NCBI RefSeq assembly: GCF_022539315.1 | Contig: NC_066317.1 | Location: 40,208,435-40,272,434, forward strand | Source of the DNA: Serinus canaria | Lineage: Eukaryota; Chordata; Aves; Passeriformes; Fringillidae | Direction: 5' to 3' | Length of the DNA: 64,000 nt | Part shown: positions 24,501-36,970 of the stretch, piece after piece | Numbering within the stretch: position 1 is the stretch's first letter | How the letters are laid out: every line of letters begins with the position of its first letter | Made by a program: the position numbers and the translations under genes | Notes under the pieces: generated by a model | Database searches by the model: none | Told to the model about the DNA's origin: nothing | What the model saw: the letters and a program-made list of their open reading frames with translations, nothing else

Positions 24501-25998
24501 AGTGTAACAAATTCAGTGAGGCTTCACTGAATGCAATTCTGGCCGTATATGTTATAACAGCAGAAAGCCCTTGATTTGTAGTGATTACCAGTTCATAATT
24601 AATCTTTTTTTTTTTTGGAGTAAAAAGAGTTCATTTACAGTTTTTCTATGCAGTTCTGCAGCAACCAGTTTAAATACCATCAGCTCCAGCATTTGCCTAC
24701 CTACAGGTACATACATTCAGCTGTTAAACAATGCTGAGAGACTGCAGTGGAGAACCCTGACACCACCACTCTTCTTGATGCTGAGGAATGCTATGTCCAG
24801 GGGATCATAACACCCATCTGGACAGTTCCATTCTCTGAAATTCTTTAAGTAATACCAAAAAATTTCATGCCAAAGCAGCAGTTCTGGGGAATTTCCTCAG
24901 ATGTTTCAGGGCCATGTTTCTAAAAATGAATTTTGATAGGGAAAGAAATCGATCACTTGGGCTCTCCAGATCGTGGTAGTTTTGATTAGTAAGAATTTAG
25001 ACTGGCAAAACAGGAAGAAAAATAGTTCTGCAGACTGGTAGTCCTGGTGCATAGCAGTTGTCAGCTTTCCTTCCTTTCTTGCCCAAGAACACTGCAGAAT
25101 TGTGCTGTTCAAGCTTCACAAAGCACACCAAACCCTGGCTCCTGGTTTTGCAGAAGTTAGTAAGCAGTAGTTTGCAACATGATACTTCCCAAGGGAAACA
25201 CCAAAACTTTTCTTAGTTCTCCTCAGCAGAGACAGAATGATATTTGTGAATCTATCCAAAAGCATTTTGAAGCACAAGTGTCAATAACTGCAACAAGAAA
25301 ACTGGAAAAAACCTATCCTGCTTTTAATTTCTAACTGACCACCTTTAGCTGACAGCACTTTGCTTAGTGTAAGGCACGAGTCTCTCATGCTTATCAGGCA
25401 GAGTAACTACTTTTAATTCCAGTGCAACAACACCAAAGCTTAAAAGCAGAAGGGGTAACCAACCTTTGACTGACCACAGAGCAGTGGCCCAGCAGGACAC
25501 TACTGTTTTGTGACAGGCCTATAACTTTACCCACTACTCACTGTAAATGTCATGTTTTCATCTGGTTTTTGCTGGTTGTATCTGAACAAGGAGGATGTTA
25601 TTACATCTTCTCTCCCCAAGGAGTGAAAAAACAGGACAAGAAATATGAAAATTTTGGTATCCTTTCTGAAGGATAAGCTTTTATTTAGGAATAGAAAGAT
25701 GTCTCAGGGCCAAAAATGAATAGAAAAACCTGACTTAAAATTCAGAGATGGCAATCAGGATGAGGGTGCAAGGTTTCTAAAACATCTCTGGAATTATAAA
25801 GCCAGCTGTTTTTCATGCAACTCACCAGAATCAGGCTAACCTAAGTAATACTCAATTTACCAATCCTATGTAAGGGTTTCACTAGATGTGCAAAAGTATG
25901 TATCTACAACATACTTATAGCTGTCAGTGTCTGGAACTCAATTTTTACTATTTTGTGTTTCCCTACCTAATATTAAAAAAAAATCTCAACTTTTCTAG
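21600..25998. other. AT-rich non-coding DNA, nothing recognised
   Basis: No gene or repeat recognised. A motif cluster at 23624-23640 (CAGCTG E-box, then TTATCT, the complement of AGATAA, then CTGTCA, a MEIS/TGIF-like core) could mark an enhancer, but such short matches are common by chance. Confidence 0.6.
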
Positions 25999-26112
25999 AG
26001 CTAAAGATTTTCAATTGCTTCAAAATGACTGAGGAAGCTGAGGAAAATCTGAACAATGTTAGAGCAATGAAGAAGCTCTTCAATGATAAATATACTGCCA
26101 CTTTTGAGGTAG
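25999..26112 (+). CDS. Candidate internal or first coding exon, unknown product
   Basis: A pyrimidine-rich acceptor (CTCAACTTTTCTAG, ending at 25998) is followed by an open segment and by two overlapping donors: GAG|GTAGGT (exon end 26108) or GTAG|GTAAGC (exon end 26112). One frame is open throughout, with an ATG at 26025 in a reasonable context (A at -3). It would encode a charged, probably helical N-terminal segment starting MTEEAEENLNNVRAMKK. I do not recognise the protein. If read as a first coding exon, an upstream non-coding exon could lie in the CpG island about 12 kb away, and this intron would be typical of vertebrate genes. The frame runs only six codons past the donor. It may equally be a chance exon-like segment. 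Confidence 0.3.
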
Positions 26113-29100
26113 GTAAGCAAGCATAGACAAGCAATTTGCCCCAAATCATCTAATGGGCCAATGGCTACAACATCAAGGAATTTTATCTTCCTGCTTTTTT
26201 CACAGTTTTTCTCTCCAGCTTCCCAGACATACCCTGTGATCTGACATCACACCAGGGCCAACCTCAGGTTCCTCCAACACTCCACGTGGTGAGATACATG
26301 ATTTTCACTGTCACTGCCTTTAGTCCTGGTCAAGGCCTTAATCAATGGGCCCAGTTGCTTTCCTTTAAACCCATCATTGCTTCCAGTGGCAGCTTTTTGA
26401 ATTTTAACTTCCCACTTGGAGACTTTGATATATAGTCAATAAACTTGACTTTATATTCAACATGACTAAAGTAAATAGTCAGGAATAGACAGGGAAAATC
26501 TTATTGCATTTTGGTGTGAAGAATTCCAAATACATTCCTCCTTTTTAATGAGTTATCAGAAAACCTAATGACTTATCACTTTCTCGTTCTCCAGTGGCAC
26601 ATATTTTAAATAGAGAAACTCTGAATACACTATTACATTTATGAGGACCAAGCTGGGGCTTTTTTCCATTGGCCAAGGTCAAAACTGAGGAAGTGTTCAC
26701 TCTTCTAAGTGAAACAAGAGCCCAGAGTTTTGAAAATGCATGAGGAGACAGAACTGGTATTTCTAGTGTACCAGTCCAAAATGAAACAGAGCTCCATTTC
26801 CCAGTTAGGAGCACATAACTGAGTTGCATTTGCTCAGTTGACTGTAGGGTGCAATCTTAGCTCCAGTTCCACTGTGCAAACCCTCACCCTGCTAGGTTCT
26901 GGCTCTAAATTCAAGGATACAGAAGAAAAAGATAGAGCATGCTCTCTACCCACCTCTAGCCTGTGCAAGTCCTTTATCCATACACAGAAAACACAAAACA
27001 TTTATTTTGTCCACCTTTTGTCAGCATTCCAGAAGGGGGAAGGAGAGAAGCATCATACAGTAACAGCTCATCCCAAATTTGGCAGCCAGGTCCAATCCCA
27101 AACACTGTCTTCTGTCAATGGCTGCAACAAATCACACAACAGCACTCTGTCCCACTGCCCCTTTTCCCTGCAAAGGCACAGTAATTACCAAGTCAGCAGT
27201 ACCTTTGCTATATCACAGCTTTAGGACCTGAACCACAGCTTTACAGTTCCAGCCCATTTACTGTTAGGCCAGGAAAGCCCCAACAGCTGAGGACCACGGC
27301 CAGGGTCACTCTTGAAAGCAGTCTAGAATCCTTTTTGCACATTTCCTACCCAGATTTATTATTCTCTTCCCATTTATTAAATCTTAATCTACTAAACTGC
27401 TCCAGGCCAGAGTGGATCATCTGGTTAATGTGCTTTTACAGAGCAGTTATGCTGTCATGTAAGCTTCCATTATTTGTCTGAGTTCATCCAGCACTTATTT
27501 ACAAATTTAAAGATCTAGTTACAACCATGGAAAACAAGCTACAAGAATTCAGAAGAAGTAAAAAACTCCCCTGCTTTTAAAAAACATCATGTAATCTTTT
27601 TGGGGCAGAGTGGGCACGGCTCTGTCAGAAAAAAGAGATAGTGGTGAAAGTTGAACTGTTCTTCAACAACTAGTATCCCTGCTAAGAACAACTTAATACA
27701 CAACTGGAAAAGTAAGACTTAATAATTAATACTATGGATTATGCAAGATGCAAATATATCAGAAAATTAAATTCAAGAACAATGAAAATTTTATTCCTTA
27801 TGGAATGAGTCCTGAGATTTGAATAAGGATGAATCTCAGTTGTCAGTTTACACACTTTGTGGTCAGACAATTCCTTTTAAGACCTGTAGCATCAAGAAAA
27901 GAAGTGGCAGTGAGTCATTCTTACACAAAAAAAACCACAACAAAATTCACTTTCATCCATTCAGTATGGTTTTGTAGATTGCAATGGAAAACATCTTTCA
28001 CAGCCAGCTCTTTTCAGTGCTTCTGCTCTGAAACTTTACTTACAGCTAATTACTAACAGAGGTTTATTTTTAACAAGTATTTGAGGTATACCTTGAGGTA
28101 CACTTGAGGCTTCTGTTCTGACAGTAATCATGGAGTCCCCAAAGAAAATGTAGGTGGAATAAATTATTTTTATTGAAAGAAAAAGAATTCTTTGTTACTA
28201 AAAGGATCTGAAAAGCACGATTCACAGCAGAGAGAATATTCAAAGTTATAGTATGGTGACTTATTTCACAATGAGAAAAGCAATTTCCAAGAGCCTGAGG
28301 GAGATAGAAGTTCACTGTATAAAGCTGAAGACTTCCTTCTTTCAGATTTGAATTTAGGCAGAGATTTGAGGGGAAAATAATAAAAAAAAAATATTCCAAA
28401 GCTGTGCATTGTTATCAGGTCCTTGATTTAACTAAGTTTTCCTACTATGATAAAGATTTCAAGCTCCAAAATCTTTAAAGGGTACACCTTGGTAAATAAT
28501 CAGACAGGCTTGGCTTGGACTCTTTTTGTATTGGTTTCTTTTTTCTTTCCTAAATTTTTCATTACGTTTCTTCAGCTCTAGTCATTCGATTTCCTGAACA
28601 GTAATAAAATTATTTTTTTTAAAAGTTTCAAGAAAACTCAGTAGAGCATTCAGAAATCACATCAGTAAATTTTAAGCAGTAAACTCCTTTGCTGCTTCAC
28701 AGACATTTATTTTCCAATGTACCTACTGATGGTAAATGAACAGGTGAACTTACATGTGTCCCTATAAGGTAGCATGTGAAAACAAAATTATCTGGAACAA
28801 GTAATGATTCTCAGGATTCTTCTCCCATTTTTTATATTTGCCTTTACAGTTTATATAAATTTATTTTTCAGAGACAGCAGCAGAAATAAGTGAAGTGATA
28901 GAATTTCCACTGATTTACAATGGTTGTCATATCTGATGAAAGTATTAAAAATAAATATTAAGAATGAGATATTTTCATAGGCTATCAGGATTTGTGTTCC
29001 TTGAGCAATATAGGTGTGAACTCTGTTCAACAAGAGTAGCTGTGTGAATTTTCATAGCTCTTGATAAGAGCTGTTAGTCGTAATTAGGAGCTACAATGGA

Positions 29101-32052
29101 ATTACTGATAACAACTCTGAACTGAGCAGTATTCTAATATTCACAGTTAACACCTTTCAAGGGAGTACTGAGTGGGTGTATGTGTATTCCCAGGCTCTAA
29201 ATAAAACTCAGCCTACTGTTCCATACTGATGCAAGATAATTTTCAAAAAACAGAGAACTTGCACTTCTCTCCTGTGCAGCATTTGAAAACAAGTTTACAA
29301 GAGAGTTAACTGCCTTTGCCAGGGGATGCTCTACACAATTGCACCACAGTGAATTATCAGGGAGCTTTCATGACTACCCTGAAGCATGTAAATTGTTTTG
29401 GATAAAGCCACATCAAAATGGTTTGCTGTCTATGGATTAGCCATATCCTATCCCTTAGGACAGATGAATGACTGGAGAAAGACCTCACATCAAACAATAA
29501 GAATAAATCATGCTGGGAAGAGATAAATCTTTTCACTCAGATGCACTCATGGGAAGGCCAGGGAAGTCACTGTATTTCCTATCATGAGCTCTTTGCTCCT
29601 TATTTCCTGAAGAGGAACAGCTAGCATCACACCCTGCTCAAAATGTATGTAGTGTGGGCACAGTCATCCCACCTCTCTCTTTCATAGTCTACCAATAACA
29701 CAGTTGTGCCCTTGGTACCACCAGCAGGGCCCCAGTGACCAAGCCTGCCTACAAGCATCTGCTTTGTGAAGCTGAAGATTTACACTGCACTAATGTATAC
29801 TTTGAGAACATTGCTGAGAGCCAAAAACCTCTGGGAGCACAGCACCAAGCTGCCCTTCCAGCACTTCCACTGAAAGCTGGAAAATATTCAGAGCTAGTTT
29901 CTTGTCTTTAGGACCACAACAGGCGTTCTACAATGAGGAAATAAAATCTGAGTGATACTGTATGCCTTCTTTGTAAGGAACTCTAAATCTATTACTGTGC
30001 TCTGATCAAATGCAAAACTCTAGTGTTTTAATGATAGTAGCATTAAATCTAGTGATAAACATAAGGAATTTCCAGGGAAGCCAAAGGAAGCCTAAAGTAA
30101 AATTCCAGCCTTCTGAAGGGCTAACTTAACTAAATAATTTATTTTCTTATCACTTGCTGTAGCTTGATGTTATTTTAGAACACTAGCTACTTATGAAAAG
30201 CATCCATTCATTACTGGCCACATCTTGAGGAATATGTGTCCATGACATCAGCTGAGCTAAAACATGTCCCTGCTTTCAAGCACTCAGACTCTAGGGAATA
30301 GCTACTTCTTTAAACAGTTTCCTACATTTCCCTCCTGAAAGTCCAGTGCAGTCAGAACTCAGCTTCAAACCTTTATAGCATTTTTAGTTGCCAGAATCAG
30401 ACATATGCAAAAACATTAAAGCAGTTTTTGTTTATAATTCTACCCCAAAATGGTAAGCCAAATAGTTAATCTCATCTTTGATATTTAGAACATTACAAAT
30501 AGAAATCACAGTCAGAAGTCCAGTTTTTTTGGTTGGTCATCAGTGATGTCACCAGTTCAGGAAGTTATACAATCACATACTGTACATTCCAATCGAATGA
30601 GCTGACACCTAGTCTTTTTAGCTGAAAAGCTGCACTTTCACACTTTGTCAATGAATTAGCATTCATTGAAGGTCTATAAACAGAGTGATATATACATTTC
30701 TGAGGCTCAGCAGCTTAGTTTATATATAGTCTGTTGAAAGACTGGCTTGCTAAGAGCATACTTTAGGAGAGAACAGAAAAACAACTCAGCCTCTTCTACT
30801 GCCTGGGCTCCCACCTACAGGAGATGCCAGAATTAGCACTAACATTTGGTGAAGTGGTAGGTAGGAGCCCTAACTCTCTAAGTAGCTAGCTCAGTCTATA
30901 GAAAACTGTATGATGAGAAGTCAGCGTTTGATATGCTGAACTCAAAGGAACCGGTTCTGAATTTCTGCAAGTCTTGCACTAGTTTTAGTAGCCTTAAGTT
31001 TCACACACTTCAGGATTGTATCAATTCATGTTTATCATTAAGATCTCACAAATTTCCTCTTTCATCAGGAGTAATCAGTGTCTCCTTTCACACTTTCCAG
31101 CAAGTTTTCCAGATACTCTAAGAGGGTACCATCATATTTGTCTTTCATAATGTCCTGCTGATTTACATATCACTATAAGGATACTTATACTGCAGTTAAA
31201 CAGCTGATGATGCAGTTAAGATTCATTCTGCTAGTTACTAGAAGCTATTGAAGAGTCTGCATTTCTTAATGACTTTGTCCTGCAGTGAACTGATGGTAAA
31301 AGGAAAATGAGGCATTTTAAAAAGAAGTTTAGCCATAACAATACCTTCTCATAGTGTCTTGTTTATTTTAATAGAGAATTTGGTTCCACCATAATAAACA
31401 GTATAAATTTACATTCGCACACATTTCCAGCATCTCAAAGCTTGCAGCAAATACAGAAACATAAGCAGGTATTTTACCAAACTGACAAGTCGTGCCTGTT
31501 TGTTTTGGTTGGGTTGGGGCTTGAAACAGAAGGGAACAGACGTCAGAGCAAGCAGTCAGCCTGAAGAAGTGGTAAGAGCACACAATCATTTCCCCACCTA
31601 TGTCAAACTGAGCTAAAGGCAGCCAAAGAGAAAGGACCCCTAAGAGCTCTAAAGCTATTTATCTATTTTAAAGGAGTTAACCACATCTCAGTCTACTCAT
31701 TTTAAAATGTGCCATTACAGAAAAATTTCTCCAGTCTTTTACCTCTCGGGGAGTTCTGATATCCTTGAATGCAGCAGCACCTCTCCTGCCTGCACTATAT
31801 ATGGTCTGTAGAGAGATGGGAAAATACTGATGGTATTTTTGGCCACGCTCTGTATTGGATTGCTCTCACTTATTTTTAAGTGTTCTGAAAAACAAAGAAG
31901 GTTGATTTCTTTCTAAAGAAATTATACACAGCCCTATTATGACACTCTCTGATTAATTTTTTTGTTTGTTTGTTCTTAATCAGTGCCTCATCTTATTCTA
32001 GTTATTTGGTTGTAAAAGGTAAGACAAAGCACAGGGTGGCAACTTGTTGCAG

Positions 32053-32072
32053 TGTGGTTAATTATAACCACC
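32053..32072. promoter_or_regulatory. Inverted pair of RUNX-like motifs
   Basis: TGTGGTTA and TAACCACC face each other across ATTA, forming a 7-bp inverted repeat (GTGGTTA/TAACCAC). TGTGGTTA is a RUNX core. A head-to-head pair within 20 bases could be a regulatory site. No other evidence. Confidence 0.25.
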
Positions 32073-34319
32073 ATATCAATATGAGCTGCCATTCAAGTTA
32101 ATCAAGGTATTCCATTATTTTTATTATCAGGTTAAGTGAATGAGATCACTAGCACTAGTCAAGCTATAAAAAGCTGTGGCATAACTGAAAGCTGATGCAA
32201 TCCTAAAATAAACTTAGAAAGAAGTTTGTCTATTTCCAAATTGATAATTTCATTCTCTTAAATATCATTACATGCACCCTTAAAACAGTTATATTTAAAA
32301 ATACCTGCATTGTTAATACAATGAAAAACATTCATTGGATATCCAGTCTTCACAAGAGTGTGAGTTATTGAAGTGCTTGTAAAAGTAACATGGTAATGTT
32401 TCCTTTTTTTCTGGATGACATTCACCATATTTTATCAGTAAATTTTTTTTCTAAAATGCTAGCTCTCATTTTACAATGAGATTTGAAACTACAGTTATGG
32501 TCACACAGATTCACATGAACATAGAGAACATCCTACAGGCCCAATACCATCCCAAGTCCCACCTGTGCAGAATCACTGCCCTTAGCCAGTGCATTTGCTC
32601 TTTTCTTTTTTTCATTTGTGTGTAATGAGAGGTACAATTTTAAGCAGTGAGGTTGGTCTAGGTATTACTAAATTCAAATAAATCAATTGAGCTAAGATGC
32701 AGAAAAAAATTCACTCCCTCACAACACTCATAGCTCAATAACAATTGTAAAATGGGGAGAGTGTTTAGTCTGTATAGTAACTGCATACTAAATATTTATT
32801 GTACAAAAACAGTGTATGAATATATTAGATCAGAAAAAAAATCTGAATGTATTAATAAAGCAATGATGACATTTACCAAAACATCACAATACCAGATAAA
32901 TTAAGCACTTTAAATCAGTGAGTGAATTTAAATTTGTATTTTTAATCCCTGACCTGCTGCATGAAGCATCAATATTTCATTTTTGGGAGAGCTTGCACAC
33001 TCAGAATGAGATGAAAATAAACATTAAACTTCAGCTCTGAATTTGTTCTCTTTAAAACAATTAACTAATTTTCTTGCTTCCCTGATCTTCAAGAGGAGAG
33101 GTCCCAACCCTTAAGAGAAGACATATACTTTTAGATGTATGAAATTACTGAGAATTTGAACTATAATTCTTATTTTTTATTTTCAAGTAGTACATCAGCT
33201 GTCAAAGGTCAGAAAACTAAGATGCCAAAAAGATTTTACTATGATGATTTCTAGCACAGCAAATAGGTTACCGAAGCAACATTAATATATAGCAATTTTT
33301 TTTGTATGCACTCTCCCACTCCCTGCTTCCCACTCCATATCCTGGAGCAGGATATGTCTGGGAAAGACTAGCAAAAAACCTCTCTCCTCTTTGAAAAACT
33401 TCAAGCATAAAGGTAATTCCCCCCCTCACCAATTATTTCCACCTATTTACTCTTGAATCTAAGCTCAAAAAATACCTGTGAAACATCACTAGAACACTCC
33501 TCAAGTGTGCAGCTACACGTAGACCTGCTAAAAAGGAACTCTCCTCCAGACTTCTGTCTTTCCAGTGTAAAGAAATGAAGCAGCAACATGTGCCCTCCCA
33601 TGAGAAGAAAGCTCCATCTTCCACTGACCTGAGGCCTTACTGCAGGATTCCCAGTATTATGGTTACAGATACAGCCACACAAAGCTGTTTACTTAGGATT
33701 TTTATGAATAATTGTTACTGGTATTAAAAAACCCCAAAAATCCTATAAAAATTGAAAAAGCCTTTCCTATGCTGGCAACTGCCCTGACCACGGATTCTTG
33801 TCTTCATTCATGTAATTGGATTACTGAAGGCATAATTTCTGGCAGGTAGCTCTAGCCAGTGATTATCATAAATCGTGGCCAGGAGTCCTTTGTTTATGGC
33901 TTAGCATCATAAACCAGGATCCTGACATAGCAGATGTTTGGCAGTTTCCTTATTCAAGATGGATCCTTGTGGTCCTCCTCCACTCATGCTGATATTTTAA
34001 GAGCTTCATTTAAAAAGCAATGCTTTAAGAAGCATTTTCTAGTAAACCATAGCTGCTATTTGTAAGCTAATCTCATTAACAAACATTTACACTCACTAAC
34101 AAGCCTCAGCCTCAGCAAACTTCCAGTGGGGAGTGATGCACATGGAAATAAAGCAGTCCTGAAGGCTTTCAGTAATCACTGCTGCACAATGATATTATGC
34201 CATTCAAAACATACTTCTAAAAGAATTTGGACATTTCAGAACACTGAAATACAAAGAGTAAGTGCACTAAAATCTGTTAGCTTATGCTCAAGCAATAAGC
34301 TGACATATACATTCATATA

Positions 34320-34337
34320 TGTTCATATATATGAACA
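34320..34337. repeat. 18-bp perfect AT-rich palindrome
   Basis: TGTTCATATATATGAACA is its own reverse complement. It sits in an ATAC/ATAT-rich patch. No function can be assigned. Confidence 0.85.
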
Positions 34338-35654
34338 CAGCGAGTAACTATTTTGTCTTGAGTAGAACCAGGCTATTTGAATATTCAAGGTAAGATAAAT
34401 ATCCTTCATACCTATTGAAGTTACAAGGAATGGAAGGAAGAGAGCCCATACAGAGCAAGATACAGTAACTTTGTAGGACTGAAATTTAAATGTGTAGAAT
34501 CCAAAGGTCCATAATTATATCCAGCCTTTTGACAGAGCATCTATTTTGCACTGTTTCATTTTGACTATTCTCAGCATGTTGCATTTTCATGTGATAAATA
34601 TTTAAGTAACTGACAACTGGTATTAGATGGCTTACTACAAATTCTTATCTGTGCTAATCTGCATCCCTTAAACACAAAAGGAGCTTTTCTTGGGAGTATA
34701 TCACTATGCTGGGCAAATCAGCATTCCTGGCTGAGCAGCTCATTCTAACCATTCTTAGAAGCACAGCTTTTACAGAAGCAGTTCCAAGGATGAAGCCAAA
34801 TGCATGCCCGATTTCACAGCAGGTAGTCAGTGGCATGGCAGCAACTCCACATCTCTACTCCCAGTCCTGAAAACACCACCCACATCTGAAATACCCCGGG
34901 TGTACTTTTATGTGCAAAAGTGATAATGTGAGAAATTGAACAAAGACAGTTTGAACAATAGAAGATGCAGTGGACTGCATTTCTCAAAAACTAAGAATAC
35001 TTTGTTGTTTTGGCAGACTAAATCCTAATTCTTCTTATGTAGTTATTGGGTGTGACAGCATTTGCTTGCTGTAAGTTAGATTGCAGGGACAGAATACATG
35101 AATATACCAGCACACCCATTTTGTGATCTGCTAGGTCCATCTCTGAGGTATTCTGCAGTGATACAAGTTTTCTGCTTGCTTTTAGGTTTTGGCTGTCATT
35201 TTTATACAGTGTGCAATCTTGCAAAGGTATTGCACCCATAGCACTTTGGACATGAACATCGCAATCTTGCAAACTATAAAAGACTCACAATTCAGGACAT
35301 AGCATGAGAACTGAAATTCATGACATGCAAAAGTATCTCCTGAAGCCAGCATTAGAAAAGGTAGTAATGGTCTTTATTATGACAGTGGATGGAAACCTTA
35401 GTCTGCATTACAGCACAGGCATTGCTCTCACAAAAACTCAAAACCATTAACAGCTTAGAGGTATTGCAGCATAAAGACAAGGACTGTGTCACTGATATAA
35501 AATGGCCAGCTGAGCTGAGACAGAAAGCTCTGCACTGGAAGTATTTATTCTGTAAGAGACCATTAAAACACATACATGCAACATGTGTGGTTTTGAAAAA
35601 TAACAAGTTTAACCCTGCTAAGTATATGGGTGCAGTGTTCCTTTCCCTCGTCTT

Positions 35655-35918
35655 AGTGTCATCCAGTGAAAGAACAATAAAGCAAAAAGAAAACAGATTG
35701 AAACAAGAAATTCCATTTTAAAACTTTACTGTGATTGAACTCTGGAAGAAATTGTCCACTGAGGTTGTGGAATCTCCAGTCTTGGAGATGTTTAAAATCT
35801 GTCTGGACATGGTTCTGAGCAACTTGCTGCAGCTTATCCAGATTTGAGCAGAGTGGATTGGACTAGACAGTCTCCCTAAATCTTTTTAAACACCAGTTGT
35901 GTTGCAATCCTGTAATTC
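35655..35918 (+). mobile_element. CR1 LINE fragment, plus strand, 3' end
   Basis: Diagnostic CR1 3' blocks are present in order: GTGTCATCCAGTGAAAGAACAA, diverged, near the left edge; TTTACTGTGATTGAA; GAGGTTGTGGAATCTCC; CTTGGAGATGTTTAAAA; GGACATGGTTCTGAGCAACT; and GAGTGGATTGGACTAGACAG. The expected CCTTCCAACC block near the 3' end is degraded. Older and more diverged than the copy at 43.1 kb. Non-functional. Confidence 0.85.
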
Positions 35919-36831
35919 ATCAGGTTAGGCAACTGGAGCACAGACAGAAAACACACCAAAGCTGTGTAGAATGCTCAGCCCTCTGGCAAGCCCTGAATCT
36001 CTTGTGTCCCCTAACAGCTACATCTGCAGAGGACTGCCTTATTTTCTGGGCCAGTGAGAGGTCAGACAAAGCCTGACAAAAAGCAGAAGGTCTATATGGT
36101 TTTGACCTTTCAGGCTAATGGATACCCAGTATAATTACAAAAACCACAGGAATTTACTCAGTAGAGGATTCTTTATTATAGGAATATATTCCAGTTCAGA
36201 GACAAACAGTTAATTAGGTCTTGTAATTTCTGAGCACAACCTTAATAAGTGTTTAAAATGTGAAAATATTATTTTACTCATAGGGTATGCTCAAATGATT
36301 CTGGAGACTGATAAAACATCCATTACTACTTGCCAGGAGTCCCCATTAATAGTAGTGTCCCCCTGATAAGTGACTCCTGAGTGCAGGATTAGGGCACTTG
36401 GAGCACTTTCATCATTTACACCCTTCCTGCACTGTCACGATAGAAATAAACTCAACAGAAGATTTGGCATGGATACCTTAACCCAATTAAGGAAGAAAAA
36501 GCAGAGAGTAAAACAAGATGTCTGAATTCTAGAAACCAGACACAGGAGGCTTTTTGGTTTTTTCCTAAGGGGGCTTGTATAGTTTGTTTCCACTGTGTTG
36601 AGTTTCCATAGAACTTTAGAATACGACTAAAATGTAAAAAGATTTTGATTTTGAACTTCAGATTTCTTTTTCTTGCTTTTTTCCCCTCTTGATCTCCTAG
36701 ATTCAAGCAAACAGTAGGAAACTTCAAAAGGGTCCTAATGGTCTACAATCAGTTTGCTGTTCACCCATCTTATAAAATATTCAGGCTAAATAAGGAACCT
36801 TAAAACAGGATAGTCAGACACCAGAGATATC
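35919..36831. other. Non-coding DNA between two CR1 fragments
   Basis: No gene or recognisable repeat. A minus-strand frame at 36452-36727 has no motif and is treated as chance. Confidence 0.6.
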
Positions 36832-36970
36832 TCACAGAATCACTGAAGAAACCCTTTAAATTATCTGGTTGAATTGTCGACCCACACCAATATAATCAAA
36901 ACCATACTCTTGAGAAAAATCCTGATATTCTTTGTGGCTACCAGTTGCCCCTGGTCCTCAGTCAGTAGAG
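36832..36970 (-). mobile_element. Diverged CR1 LINE fragment, minus strand
   Basis: TCACAGAATCACTGAAG at the left, a TTGTCGACCCA block about 40 bases on, and CAGTTGCCCCTGGTCCT near the right match the reversed 3' region of avian CR1 in order and rough spacing. Similarity is lower than for the other copies, so this is probably an older insertion. Right boundary approximate. Confidence 0.55.

Larger units (their letters stand above)
26113..35654. other. AT-rich non-coding DNA, nothing recognised
   Basis: No gene is supported. The longest frame, plus 26838-27224 (128 codons), is rich in Ser/Thr/Gln with no recognisable domain and no good splice context, so I treat it as chance. A symmetric pair of RUNX-like motifs at 32053-32072 and an 18-bp AT palindrome at 34320-34337 are the only local structures noted. 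Confidence 0.6.

Noticed and set aside
26838..27224. 128-codon plus-strand open frame
   Set aside because: Ser/Thr/Gln-rich with no recognisable domain and no good flanking splice sites. Chance frame is the simpler view.
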